From contig CAVXCA010000050.1 in NCBI GenBank assembly GCA_963759955.1, positions 1-64,000 of the forward strand: a DNA stretch of 64,000 nucleotides, in the 5' to 3' direction. The DNA is from Roseiarcus sp963759955 (GTDB lineage Bacteria; Pseudomonadota; Alphaproteobacteria; Rhizobiales; Beijerinckiaceae). This document shows positions 27,468-36,175 of the stretch, one piece after another (the stretch's first letter is position 1; each line of letters begins with the position of its first letter). Under the pieces are notes generated by a model, which saw only the letters and a program-made list of their open reading frames with translations, made no database searches and had not been told where the DNA came from. The position numbers and the translations under genes were made by a program.

Positions 27468-28319
27468 TTACGCCACGCGCCGTCGCAGCAGCGCCGATCC
27501 GCGCTCGGCGAGCATCACCAGGGCGAAGGTCATGATCAGCAGCAACGACACCGTCTGGTATTGGAACAGGTTCATCGCGGTCAGCAGTTGGAAGCCGATG
27601 CCGCCGGCGCCGACGAAGCCGAGCACGAGCGAGGAACGCAGGTTCTCGTCGAAGCGATAGAGGCTGATCCCCAACAGCGACGGCAGCACGCCCGGCACGA
27701 CTGCGTGGGTGAACACCTGCAGCCGGCTCGCCCCGGTCAGGGTCAGCGCCTCGACAGGCCCGAAATCCATGTCCTCGATCACCTCGGCGAACAACCGGCC
27801 GAGCATTCCGATCGAATGGACTGACAGAGCGAGCGCGCCGGGGAAGGGGCCGAGGCCCACCGCGGTCACGAACAGCAGCGCCCAGACGAGGTCGGGCACC
27901 GCGCGCGTCAGCGCGATGACGGCGCGCGCGAGAAAATAAAGCGGCCGCGCCGGCGTGACGTTGGCGGCCGCGAGCACGGCCAGCGGCAGCGCCATCAGGA
28001 CGCCGAAAACGGTTCCGAAGATCGCGAGATCCACGGTTTCCAGCGCAGGCCACAACATGTCGCGTATCTGCGACACGTCGGGAGGCATGGCGCGGCTGAG
28101 CAGGTCGGCCATGCCGTGGACGCCGGTGATCAGGTCTTCGGGGCGCGCCTCGACCACGTAGAAGGCCTGAGCGATGATCGCCGCGACGAGCAGAGCGACG
28201 AGGGCGCGCGCCAGCCGCGCGCCAATGTGGGCTCGCGGCGGCGCAAGCGCGATCGGCGCCGAGAAGTCCTCGCGTCGCAGCCTACGGTCGGTCTCGATCA
28301 TCGAGCTTTCGACGCTCAT
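27468..28319 (-). CDS. phnE: Phosphonate-type ABC transporter permease PhnE
   Basis: 283 residues with about six membrane helices. The cytoplasmic EAA loop that docks the ATPase is visible as EALTLTGASRLQVFTHAVVP, and RSSLVLGFVGAGGIGFQL is the well-conserved PhnE/MetI-type end block. The start codon overlaps the phnC stop by four bases, so it is the third gene of a phnD-phnC-phnE operon. It forms the inner-membrane channel for phosphonate or a related anion such as phosphite. A single permease gene is present. Confidence 0.92.
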   Translation of the reverse strand: MSVESSMIETDRRLRREDFSAPIALAPPRAHIGARLARALVALLVAAIIAQAFYVVEARPEDLITGVHGMADLLSRAMPPDVSQIRDMLWPALETVDLAIFGTVFGVLMALPLAVLAAANVTPARPLYFLARAVIALTRAVPDLVWALLFVTAVGLGPFPGALALSVHSIGMLGRLFAEVIEDMDFGPVEALTLTGASRLQVFTHAVVPGVLPSLLGISLYRFDENLRSSLVLGFVGAGGIGFQLLTAMNLFQYQTVSLLLIMTFALVMLAERGSALLRRRVA

Positions 28320-29080
28320 GCCGCCAGATCCTTATAGAGGAGCGCGATCTCGTTGCCGGCGCAACGTTCGGCGGGCCGGTCGAAAGCCACGACGCCGTCG
28401 CGAAGGCCGACGACCCGATGGGAATAGCGCAACGCGACCTCCGGTTGGTGCAGTACGCACAGGACCGCCAGGCCGTTCTCGACCGCGAGCCGGCGCAATA
28501 GACGCATGATCTCCTCTGCCGCTTCGGGGTCGAGGCTTGCGACCGGCTCGTCGGCGAGGATCAGCTTGGGGCGCTGGGCGAGCGCGCGCGCGATCGAGGC
28601 CCGTTGCGCCTGGCCGCCCGACAAGGTGTCGGCGCGCTGCGCGCCGAGGCGCTCGACGCCGACCTCGCGCAGAAGGCCCTGCGCCATGGGGAATTCCTCG
28701 GCGGGGAGGCCGCCGAGCGCCGTCCAAAACGTGCGGCGCCGTCCAAGCGTCCCGCTCACCACGTTCGCGAGCACGCTGCGCCGCTTCACCAGATTGGCGC
28801 GCTGGAGCACCATCGCCAGAGCGAGGCGGGCGTTACGCAACTGCCGGCCCGAGAGCCGGGCGAGATCCTGGCCGTCGACCAGCACCTCGCCCGCGGTCGG
28901 ATTCTGAAGACGGGCGACGCAACGGAGCAGCGTCGTCTTGCCGCAGCCGTTGCTGCCCAGGATCGTCACCAGTTCGCCGGCGCGGACCGTCAGGTCCACG
29001 CCGTCGAGCGCGAGCTTGCCGTTGGGGTAGCGCATGCGCAAACCCCGAACGCCGAGCCTGACTTCCGCGTCCAACGCCAT
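28316..29080 (-). CDS. phnC: Phosphonate-type ABC transporter ATP-binding protein PhnC
   Basis: 254 residues with a full ABC ATPase motif set: Walker A GSNGCGKTTLL, Q-loop LAMVLQRANLV, signature LSGGQAQRASIARAL, Walker B LILADEPVASLDPE and the switch His in VLHQPEVAL. The RRSVLANVVSGTLGRRRTFW block is characteristic of PhnC. It couples ATP hydrolysis to uptake with PhnD and PhnE, overlapping phnE and following phnD by 16 bases. Confidence 0.94.
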   Translation of the reverse strand: MALDAEVRLGVRGLRMRYPNGKLALDGVDLTVRAGELVTILGSNGCGKTTLLRCVARLQNPTAGEVLVDGQDLARLSGRQLRNARLALAMVLQRANLVKRRSVLANVVSGTLGRRRTFWTALGGLPAEEFPMAQGLLREVGVERLGAQRADTLSGGQAQRASIARALAQRPKLILADEPVASLDPEAAEEIMRLLRRLAVENGLAVLCVLHQPEVALRYSHRVVGLRDGVVAFDRPAERCAGNEIALLYKDLAA

Positions 29081-29096
29081 CAGCCCCGAACTCCGC

Positions 29097-29987
29097 TCAA
29101 AGCTTGGCGAGGTCGATCTTCAGGGTGGAGACGAGGTCGCGGATCTGATCGTAAGCCCCGTCGGTCTGCGGCACCGTCTTCAGCGCCGGATCCTCGTTGG
29201 CGGCGAGGAACTGCTGGTCGGCCTCGGGGAGTTCGTGGAGGTCGATCGAGCTCAGAACTTTGGCGAGGCGCTGCTTGAGCCCGGCCTCCATGTCGCCGCG
29301 CAGGCAGAGCGGATCGAGCGGAATCGGGTCCGACTTCCAGAGCGTGACATAGGCGTTCGGATCGTATTCGTTGTGCAGCTTGGCGCTGGCGATTTCTTCG
29401 CTGTTCAACTCGCCGGCCTCGACCTTGTGGTTGCGCAGCGCCTCGAAGGAGGCGGTGTGGCTGCCGGCGTAGATGGGCTTGACGTCGTGGTCGGGATCGA
29501 TCCCGTTCTTGCTCAAGCCGAAGGCGGGAAACAGGTGGCCCGACGTCGAGGCCGGGTCGGAAAAGGCGAACGACTTGCCCTTGATGTCCGCCAGCGTCTT
29601 GATGCCCGATCCCGGCCAAGTGACGATCGAGGCGTAATAGGTCGACGGCTTGCCGTCCTTGTCGGCGAAACTCGCGACCGCCTCAGCCTTGGCGACCTGA
29701 TGGGCAAGGACGTAGCCGAGCGGGCCGAACTCGCCGATCTCGAGCTTGCCGTTGCGCATCGCCTCGATCTCGGCGTTGTAGCTCGTGGCGACGAAGAGCT
29801 GAACCGGGCAGCCGACCTTATCGGCGATCAGCTTGGCCAAATCGTTATAAACCGGAATCAGCCGTTGAGCCGATTCATACGGCTCGACGCCGAAGCGCAG
29901 CCCGTCCGCGGGGCAGTCGGCGGCGTGCGCGGACCCGGCCGCGAACATCGCGCCGGCGGCGGCGGCAAAGTAGAGAGACGATCGCAT
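29097..29987 (-). CDS. phnD: Phosphonate-type ABC transporter periplasmic binding protein PhnD
   Basis: 296 residues with a signal peptide (RSSLYFAAAAGAMFAAGSAHA). Family blocks are LRFGVEPYESAQRLIPVYNDL, GPLGYVLAHQVAKAEAVA, FAFSDPASTSGHLFPAF and LNSEEIASAKLH, as in PhnD / PtxB solute-binding proteins. It binds the anion in the periplasm. The start at 29987 follows a strong GGAGG, and a Pho-box-like site lies about 65-80 bases upstream. No C-P lyase or phosphite dehydrogenase gene is nearby, so the substrate (phosphonate, phosphite or phosphate ester) cannot be decided. Confidence 0.93.
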   Translation of the reverse strand: MRSSLYFAAAAGAMFAAGSAHAADCPADGLRFGVEPYESAQRLIPVYNDLAKLIADKVGCPVQLFVATSYNAEIEAMRNGKLEIGEFGPLGYVLAHQVAKAEAVASFADKDGKPSTYYASIVTWPGSGIKTLADIKGKSFAFSDPASTSGHLFPAFGLSKNGIDPDHDVKPIYAGSHTASFEALRNHKVEAGELNSEEIASAKLHNEYDPNAYVTLWKSDPIPLDPLCLRGDMEAGLKQRLAKVLSSIDLHELPEADQQFLAANEDPALKTVPQTDGAYDQIRDLVSTLKIDLAKL

Positions 29988-30050
29988 TATTTTTCCTCCG
30001 GCAACTCACTAGGCCATAAAACCTACGGGAGGCCGCTTTAGTCGCGGCGC

Positions 30051-30068
30051 ATGACGGTTTGATTACCG
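30051..30068 (-). promoter_or_regulatory. Pho-box-like site upstream of phnD
   Basis: On the minus strand the site reads CGGTAAT-CAAA-CCGTCAT: two 7-base direct half-sites, 11 bases apart with an A-rich spacer, matching the PhoB consensus CTGTCAT-N4-CTGTCAT at 5/7 and 6/7. It lies 63-81 bases before the phnD start, a suitable place for activation. It predicts induction of phnDCE by phosphate starvation. Confidence 0.6.
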
Positions 30069-30196
30069 TTTGATGGCGCGGCGTCGTCGGCCGCCGGAGT
30101 TGCTCGCGCCGGCGCGGAAAACTCGAGCGCTCCGCCGGCCGTTTACATCCCCGGCCCCGCGCACTAGTTTGCGCGCCGAATCGAGGATCCCCATCC

Positions 30197-31325
30197 ATGC
30201 GCGCGGAAGCCGAACAGCTCGTCGAAACGATCAAGCAGTCCATGGGACTGCTGAGGAGGCATCTTTGACGTCGACGCTGCGACGCGCCGATTAGCCGAAC
30301 TCAACGCCAAGTCCGAAGACCCCGGCCTGTGGAACGATCCCGAAGCCGCGCAAAAGCTGATGCGCGAGCGCACCATGCTGGAGGACAGGCTCGGCTCGCT
30401 GACCAAGATCGAACGCGATCTCGACGACGCGACGACGCTGGTCGAACTCGGCGAGGCCGAAGGCGACGCGGAGACCGAGGCGGAGGGCGTCGCCCAGCTC
30501 AAGGCGCTCAAAACCGAAGGCGAGCGCCGGCAGTTGGAGGCGCTGCTGTCGGGCGAAGCCGACGCCAACGACACCTATCTCGAAGTGCATTCGGGCGCCG
30601 GCGGCACCGAAAGCTGCGACTGGGCGCGCATGCTGCTGCGCATGTACATTCGCTGGGGCGAGCGGCGGAAATTCGACGTCGAAGTGGTCGAGGAGACGGC
30701 CGGCGACGAAGCGGGAATCAAATCGGCCACCATCGTCGTCAAGGGCCATAACGCCCACGGCTGGCTGAAGACCGAATCGGGGGTGCATCGGCTGGTGCGC
30801 ATTTCGCCTTTCGACGCCAACGCGCGCCGGCACACCAGCTTCGCCTCGGTTTGGGTCTACCCGGTGGTCGACGACCGCATCCAGGTCGACATCAACGAGG
30901 GCGATTGCCGCATCGACACGTACCGCGCCTCGGGCGCCGGCGGGCAGCACGTCAATAAGACCGAATCGGCGGTGCGAATCACCCACATCCCGACCGGCAT
31001 CGTGGTCGCTTGCCAGTCCGAGCGCTCGCAGCACAAGAATCGCGCCACCGCGTGGAACATGCTGCGCGCCAGAATTTACGAAATGGAATTAGAAAAGCGC
31101 GAGGCCAAGATCACCGCCGACGCGGCCTCCAAGACCGAAATCGGCTGGGGCCACCAGATCCGCTCCTACGTGCTGCAGCCCTATCAGATGGTCAAGGACC
31201 TGCGCACCGGTCACGTCTCGGGCACGCCCGCCGACGTGCTCGACGGCGACCTCGACGCGTTCATGGAGGCTTCGCTCGCCCAGCGGCTTTCCGGGCGCAC
31301 GGTTACGGTCGAGGACGTAGAATAG
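30197..31325 (+). CDS. prfB: Peptide chain release factor 2, with programmed +1 frameshift
   Basis: 375 residues after the shift. The first frame, from the ATG at 30197, reads MRAEAEQLVETIKQS... and hits TGA at 30266 as codon 24. Skipping one base resumes DVDAATRRLAELNAKSEDPG and runs to 31325. Landmarks are the SPF stop-codon anticodon (RISPFDANARRH) and the GGQ motif (ASGAGGQHVNKTESAV) that triggers peptide release. RF2 reads UAA and UGA; low RF2 lets the ribosome pause at UGA and slip, making more RF2. It belongs to the amiC-mrcA-prfB block but is separated from mrcA by phnDCE. An unaware gene finder would start it internally. Confidence 0.95.
30254..30269 (+). promoter_or_regulatory. RF2 programmed +1 frameshift signal
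   Basis: AGGAGG (30254-30259), an internal Shine-Dalgarno-like stimulator, three bases before the slippery CTT-TGA-C (30263-30269). This is the arrangement in the Escherichia coli prfB gene (AGGGGG-TAT-CTT-TGA-C). The internal SD pairs with 16S rRNA and pushes the paused ribosome forward by one base. Confidence 0.93.
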
Positions 31326-31327
31326 CG

Positions 31328-31354
31328 CCGGGGCGACGCGCTTGGCCGCCCCGG
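31328..31354 (+). terminator. GC stem-loop after prfB
   Basis: CCGGGGCG (31328-31335) pairs perfectly with CGCCCCGG (31347-31354), starting three bases after the prfB stop codon. There is no T-tract, so it may act as a 3' stabiliser or a weak terminator. Confidence 0.5.
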
Positions 31355-31394
31355 TCGCAAAGCCGCGCTCTGCAAACGCCGACGCCTCAATGCG

Positions 31395-31607
31395 TCAGGC
31401 GCTCTTGTGGGTCGGGCATGTCGACATGCCGAGTATGCTGTAGAGCGGGCAGGAGCCGACCGCCGCCGTCGCCAGCGGCACGATGCCGATCCAGCCGATC
31501 CAATGGTAGGGCGTGCCCGGCGCGATGAATCCGAGGGCGAACGCGATCAGCACGACCCCCAGCACGACGCGGATGATGCGATCGATCGTACCGACATTGA
31601 CTTTCAT
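31395..31607 (-). CDS. DUF2892 family small membrane protein
   Basis: 70 residues. MKVNVGTIDRIIRVVLGVVL, then GWIGIVPLATAAVGSCPLYSILG, matches the DUF2892 inner-membrane domain, with two helices around a short loop and the conserved SCPLY. Such proteins often accompany rhodanese, Crp/Fnr regulators and redox enzymes; their function is unknown. The neighbouring Crp/Fnr gene is upstream on the same strand, with about 65 bases between. Confidence 0.85.
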   Translation of the reverse strand: MKVNVGTIDRIIRVVLGVVLIAFALGFIAPGTPYHWIGWIGIVPLATAAVGSCPLYSILGMSTCPTHKSA

Positions 31608-31673
31608 AGACGTCTCCTTCGATTGAAACCGTCGAATGTTTAGAGCCGCGTGGGGCGGTCGTCTGTGACCTTG

Positions 31674-32381
31674 TCACCCCCGCGCCGTGCTCATCCGCTG
31701 CAGCGCGCCTGCGTTGAGGATATGGATCTGGCCGCGCTCGGCGCGGATCAGCCCGTCGCGCTCGAAGCGTTGCAGCACGCGGGAGACGACTTCGCGCGCC
31801 GTGCCCAGTTCGCTGGCGATGGCCTGGTGCGTCGTCTCGACCGCGCCGTCGCGCGCGCGGGCCAAGAGATGACGCGCGAGCCGCTCCGGCAGGGCGTGGA
31901 ACAGCACGTCCTGGATGACGACGACGAGGTCGCCGACGCGCTCGGCGTAGTTGCGCAGAACCGCGCGGCGGAAAGCGGCGTCCTCGGCGATGAGACGCTC
32001 GAAAGCGGCGACCGGGACCAGCCGCGCCTCGACGTCGGTCTCGGCCACGGCTTCGGCGAGCATGGTTTCCTCGCACAGCAGCGCCGAGGTCGTCAGAAGG
32101 CAGGAATCTCCAGTGCCCAGGCGATAAAGCACGACCTCTCGGCCAGTGTCGGCGGTCAGGCTAACCCTTACCCGCCCCGCTTCGACGACGATCCAACCGC
32201 GAGCGGAATCGCCCGGACGGAACAGCCGGTCGCCCGCGCGAAATCGCGCCGGCAGGCCGCCGACCCGCCGTGCGGCCGCCCTGGCCTCGGAGAGGGCCGG
32301 CGGCTGTTGCGCTTCGCTCACTCCTCGCGTCCTCCCCTCGCCTGCCGAACCATGGGCGGCGTCGCCACGGCGTTCCGACAT
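31674..32381 (-). CDS. Crp/Fnr family transcriptional regulator
   Basis: 235 residues. The cNMP-binding-like domain (FRAGDRLFRPGDSARGWIVVEAGRVRV, EVVLYRLGTGDSCLLTT) is followed by a winged helix (TTHQAIASELGTAREVVSRVLQRFERDGLI). No N-terminal cysteine cluster for an Fe-S centre is seen, so it is not a classical oxygen-sensing FNR. The start at 32381 follows GAAGG; an upstream frame to 32507 is Arg/Pro-rich and probably not translated. It is divergent from fprA (about 227 bases apart) and co-directional with the DUF2892 gene, so it likely controls both, perhaps in response to NO or redox state. Confidence 0.85.
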   Translation of the reverse strand: MSERRGDAAHGSAGEGRTRGVSEAQQPPALSEARAAARRVGGLPARFRAGDRLFRPGDSARGWIVVEAGRVRVSLTADTGREVVLYRLGTGDSCLLTTSALLCEETMLAEAVAETDVEARLVPVAAFERLIAEDAAFRRAVLRNYAERVGDLVVVIQDVLFHALPERLARHLLARARDGAVETTHQAIASELGTAREVVSRVLQRFERDGLIRAERGQIHILNAGALQRMSTARG

Positions 32382-32608
32382 AGACCTTCGCGGGGGACTT
32401 GCCCAGACGCCGGTCTCAACGGGGCGTTTCGGCGTTGGGGCGATCGTGCGCGAGACCTCCTCTTTGCGGCGCTGCGGCGGCGCCCTCGAAGGTTGCAACC
32501 GCCGCAACCGCCCGCGGCGAGTCGGCTAGCCGACAGCGGCGGCCCGGCCGAACGGCTAGCGTGCGGCGGCGCGCGTCGATCATGCCGAGCGGCGGGAAGG
32601 CAAGCATC

Positions 32609-33814
32609 ATGATTCCGATGAAAATCAAGGACGGCGTGTTTTCGTTGCGGTCGAATCACTGGGACCGCAAGATTTTTGACGAACTGGTTCCTCTACCGGA
32701 GGGGACGACCTACAACTCTTACTTGGTCAGGGGCAGCGAAAAGACGGCTCTGATCGACACCGCCTATCCGCCGAAGACCGCCAGTTTCATCGATGCCCTG
32801 AAGACAATGGGCCTCGAGAGGCTCGACTACATCGTCGCCAACCACGCCGAACAGGACCATTCCGGCTCGATTCCGGCCGTCCTCGAACTGTTCCCGAACG
32901 CCAAGGTCGTCTCCAATGCGCGCTGCCGCGGGCTGATCCGCGACGCCGTCCCCCTCGATGCGAGCGTCTTCGTCGAGGTGAAGGACGGGGAGCGGATCTC
33001 GCTGGGCGACAAGACGCTTCGGTTCATTTTCATTCCGTGGGTTCACTGGCCTGAAACCATGGCGACCTATGTCGAGGAGGACCGCATCGTCTTCCCCTGC
33101 GATTTCCTCGGTTCGCACCTGGCCACGACCGACCTGTTCGCGCTCGACGAGGCCCGCGTCGAGACCGCCGCCAAGCGCTACTACGCCGAGATCATGATGC
33201 CCTACCGGCCCCATTGCCGAAACGCCTTGAACCGCATGGCCGAACTGGCGCTCGACGTCATTGCTCCCAGCCACGGTCCGGTCTACGGCAGGCCCGCTTT
33301 CATCATGGATCTCTACCGGAAATGGACCTCTGACGACGTCAAGCCCGAGGTGGTGATCCCCTATGTGTCGATGTACGAGAATACCGCCGCTATGGTCGAA
33401 TACTTGACTGACCGGCTGGTCGAGAGAGGCCTGTCGGTGCGGCCTTTCAATGTCGTCGATTTCGATTCCGGGGAGCTCTCGATGGCCCTGGTCGAGGCCT
33501 CGACATTGGTGTTCGCGTCGCCGACCGTGCTTGCCGGGCCCCACCCGAGCATCGCGCAAGTCGCCTTTCTGGTGAACGTCTTGGCGCCGAAGACGCGGTT
33601 CGCGGCGATGATCGGCTCTTACGGCTGGGGCACGACCATGCCTGACGTGCTCAGTGAATTGCTGCCCCAGTTTAAGGCGACGTTTTTCGAGCCGGTGTTG
33701 GCCAAAGGCGCGCCTCAGGAGGATGCGCACCAGGCCCTCGATCGATTGGCCGACGCCATCGCCGCGGCCAATGCCTCCGGCGTCAAGGTCGAACAGGCCA
33801 CGCTCAATGAGTAA
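32609..33814 (+). CDS. fprA: FprA-type flavodiiron protein (O2/NO reductase)
   Basis: 401 residues. The beta-lactamase-like domain has the diiron ligands in NHAEQDHSG (H79, E81, D83), WVHWPET (H146), PCDFLGSH (D165) and APSHGPVYG, with spacing as in crystallised flavodiiron proteins. A C-terminal flavodoxin domain (from about residue 250, VVIPYVSMYENTAAM) binds FMN. These enzymes reduce O2 to water or NO to N2O and protect anaerobic or nitrogen-fixing metabolism; in phototrophic alphaproteobacteria FprA is linked to nitrogenase. The start at 32609 follows GGGAAGG. It is divergent from the Crp/Fnr gene. Confidence 0.93.
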   Translation: MIPMKIKDGVFSLRSNHWDRKIFDELVPLPEGTTYNSYLVRGSEKTALIDTAYPPKTASFIDALKTMGLERLDYIVANHAEQDHSGSIPAVLELFPNAKVVSNARCRGLIRDAVPLDASVFVEVKDGERISLGDKTLRFIFIPWVHWPETMATYVEEDRIVFPCDFLGSHLATTDLFALDEARVETAAKRYYAEIMMPYRPHCRNALNRMAELALDVIAPSHGPVYGRPAFIMDLYRKWTSDDVKPEVVIPYVSMYENTAAMVEYLTDRLVERGLSVRPFNVVDFDSGELSMALVEASTLVFASPTVLAGPHPSIAQVAFLVNVLAPKTRFAAMIGSYGWGTTMPDVLSELLPQFKATFFEPVLAKGAPQEDAHQALDRLADAIAAANASGVKVEQATLNE

Positions 33815-34006
33815 ACGACGCGCAGAAGGGCAGGCGAAAGACCGGGGAGCCGCGGAAAAGTTCTATTCGTTTCATGGGCGATCGTAAGCGCCGTCCCGAC
33901 CGCGCCTTCGGTTTGGCGGCCCGATTGGAGAGTCTCGGTTTCCTGACTTAGAGATCGGAATTATGGTGACGGCGCTGGACTGCGCGGCCTAAACGGTGAG
34001 GAAGAC

Positions 34007-34849
34007 ATGTCAGCGTTGACGGCGAGCGAACTCGAAAGGCTGCTGTTCGAAGATGTGCCCTACGGCGATCTGACGACGGAAACTCTGCGGATCGGCGCCG
34101 CGAAGGGCAGCATCCATTTCGCCGCCCGGACGCCGATGATCGTCGCGGCGATCGACGAGGCGGCCGCGCTTTTGGCGCTTTGCGGCGTTGCGGTTCGCCA
34201 GCGCGCCAGGGCCGGCGACGAGGTCGCGGCGGGCCAGACGTTGCTGGAAGGCGAGGGATCGGCAAAAGGCCTGCTGAAAGCGTGGAAGGTCGCACAGACC
34301 TTGATGGAGATCTGGTCGGGCGTCGCGAGCGCCGCGCGCGCGCTCGTCGTCTCGGCGCGCGAGGCGCGGCCCGACGCGGTTGTCGCCTGCACGCGCAAGA
34401 ACGCGCCGGGGACCAAAGCGCTGGCGATCGCGGCGATCAAGGCTGGAGGCGCGGTCCCGCATCGACTGGGCCTCTCCGAGACCATTCTCGTTTTCCCTGA
34501 ACACCGCGTCTTCCGCCCCGGCGTCGCGGCTTCGACGCTCGCCCGAGAACTGAGGGCGAACGCGCCGGAGAAAAAGCTGGTCATCGAAGTCGGCAGCGTT
34601 GCCGACGCGATCGAGGCGGCGAACGCCGGTTTCGACGTCGTTCAGGCGGAAAAATTCGATCCGAAGGCAATCGAACAAGTCGCGCGCGCTTTCGCCGTTC
34701 TTTCGCGCCGCCCCGTTCTGGCGGCCGCCGGCGGAATCCATCCCGAGAATGCCGCCGCCTATGCGCGGGCGGGCGCCGACGTGCTCGTGACGTCCTGGCC
34801 CTATACGGCGCGTCCGGCCGACGTGGCGGTGACCATCGGCGCGATTTAA
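34007..34849 (+). CDS. modD: ModD, quinolinate phosphoribosyltransferase-like molybdenum protein
   Basis: 280 residues. It resembles NadC (nicotinate-nucleotide pyrophosphorylase): LLFEDVPYGDLTTETL at the N-terminus, CTRKNAPGTKALAIAAIKAGGA in the core and FDVVQAEKFDPKAI and AAAGGIHPENAAAYA in the barrel. The GDLTTETL and HRLGLSE variants fit ModD, found in molybdenum transport/nitrogenase clusters, rather than true NadC. Its chemical reaction is not established. A GAGGAAG site precedes the ATG. It stands alone here, between fprA and the ribosomal operon. Confidence 0.88.
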   Translation: MSALTASELERLLFEDVPYGDLTTETLRIGAAKGSIHFAARTPMIVAAIDEAAALLALCGVAVRQRARAGDEVAAGQTLLEGEGSAKGLLKAWKVAQTLMEIWSGVASAARALVVSAREARPDAVVACTRKNAPGTKALAIAAIKAGGAVPHRLGLSETILVFPEHRVFRPGVAASTLARELRANAPEKKLVIEVGSVADAIEAANAGFDVVQAEKFDPKAIEQVARAFAVLSRRPVLAAAGGIHPENAAAYARAGADVLVTSWPYTARPADVAVTIGAI

Positions 34850-35255
34850 CGCGAACGTTTCGTTCTAACGAACGGAGCGTTTCGGTTTCGAGTCTCGTTG
34901 CGGCCGCTTCGGCGTGGGCGCCGTCCGGGCGGCAGAATTGCGTCGTAAGCCCTTCAGGCGCGCGAATGAGGCGCGCAAAACAGGCCGGGAAACAGCGCCG
35001 CGCTGGCGCTCTCGCCGATCGGGGTTCGGCCGAAGCATCGCAAGGGCGCGTGCGGCGCCTGTTGACGCCCGGCGGTCGGCGCTCTATATACGCCCAATCC
35101 CGACGCGTTCAGGGTCCCGGCGCCATTGCGAGCGCATGGGACTTTTTGTGTTTTTGGGTCTCTTGGCAAGGGCCGGCCTCCACCGGACGTCGAGGGTTCT
35201 TCAACCGCCGCGCATCGGCTTTTGGCCGGGGCGCCGCCCAAATGGAGCATGAGCC
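34850..35255. other. Leader/promoter region of the rpsM operon
   Basis: No gene seen. It contains a strong sigma-70-type promoter (listed separately) and about 165 bases of presumed leader before rpsM. No secY or adk remnant was recognised. Confidence 0.5.
35062..35090 (+). promoter_or_regulatory. Sigma-70-type promoter of rpsM-rpsK-rpoA-rplQ
   Basis: TTGACG (35062-35067) and TATATA (35085-35090) with an ideal 17-base spacer, in an otherwise GC-rich region, directed toward rpsM about 165 bases downstream. Confidence 0.75.
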
Positions 35256-35624
35256 GTGGCTCGTATCGCAGGCGTCAATATACCCACCAACAAGCGCGTC
35301 ATCATCGCGCTGCAATATATCCACGGCATCGGCTCGAAGAAAGCCGAGGAGATTTGCGAAAAGGTTCACATTCCGTCCGAGCGCCGCGTCGCGCAGCTCA
35401 CCGACGCCGAAGTGCTGCAAATCCGCGAGACGATCGACCGCGACTACATGGTCGAGGGCGATTTGCGTCGCGAAGTGGCGATCAACATCAAGCGCCTGAT
35501 GGACCTCGGCGCTTACCGCGGGCTTCGGCACCGTCGCTCGCTGCCCGTCCACGGCCAGCGCACGCACACCAACGCGCGCACGCGCAAAGGCAAGGCCAAG
35601 GCGATCGCCGGCAAGAAGAAGTGA
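35256..35624 (+). CDS. rpsM: 30S ribosomal protein S13
   Basis: 122 residues, standard length. MARIAGVNIPTNKRVIIALQYIHGIG and the C-terminal GLRHRRSLPVHGQRTHTNARTRKG are diagnostic. S13 sits in the head of the small subunit and contacts tRNA and the large subunit. First gene of the alpha operon here, with its own promoter; usually it follows secY-adk and rpmJ. Confidence 0.98.
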   Translation: MARIAGVNIPTNKRVIIALQYIHGIGSKKAEEICEKVHIPSERRVAQLTDAEVLQIRETIDRDYMVEGDLRREVAINIKRLMDLGAYRGLRHRRSLPVHGQRTHTNARTRKGKAKAIAGKKK

Positions 35625-35690
35625 TCGCTCGCGAGGCCTCGCGGAACTTGAGGGTTTTTCGCGCCGCAGGCGCGCTTGAAGGACGAACCA

Positions 35691-36080
35691 ATGGCTAAGG
35701 AAGCAACCCGCGTTCGCCGCCGCGAACGCAAGAACATCGTGTCGGGCGTCGCCCATGTGAATTCGACGTTCAACAACACGATGATCACAATCACCGACGC
35801 GCAGGGCAACACCATTTCCTGGTCGTCGGCGGGAACGATGGGGTTCAAGGGCTCGCGCAAATCGACGCCCTTCGCCGCCCAGATGGCCGCCGAGGACGCA
35901 GTCAAGAAAGCCGCCGAGCACGGCATGCGCATGCTCGAAGTCGAGGTCTCCGGTCCGGGTTCGGGGCGCGAGTCGGCGCTTCGCGCGATCCAGGCCGCCG
36001 GCTTCAACGTCACCTCGATCCGCGACGTGACGCCGATCCCGCACAACGGTTGCCGGCCGCGTAAGCGTCGCCGCGTCTGA
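35691..36080 (+). CDS. rpsK: 30S ribosomal protein S11
   Basis: 129 residues from the ATG at 35691 (MAKEATRVRRRERKNI); an upstream ATG at 35676 adds five residues not found in the family. NSTFNNTMITITDAQGNT, GFKGSRKSTPFAAQ and TPIPHNGCRPRKRRRV are diagnostic. S11 lines the mRNA channel of the platform. It follows rpsM by 66 bases. Confidence 0.98.
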   Translation: MAKEATRVRRRERKNIVSGVAHVNSTFNNTMITITDAQGNTISWSSAGTMGFKGSRKSTPFAAQMAAEDAVKKAAEHGMRMLEVEVSGPGSGRESALRAIQAAGFNVTSIRDVTPIPHNGCRPRKRRRV

Positions 36081-36175
36081 CTTAGATCGCCCCGCGGCGC
36101 TGCCGCGCCCGTGCTTCTCGCGCCGGACCCTTGGTGGTCCCGGCGCGCAGCATCGTCGAATGGAAGGCACAAATC

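Noticed and set aside
34007..34849. Calling the gene nadC
   Set aside because: Overall fold is NadC-like, but the motif variants and lack of nadA/nadB neighbours fit ModD better.
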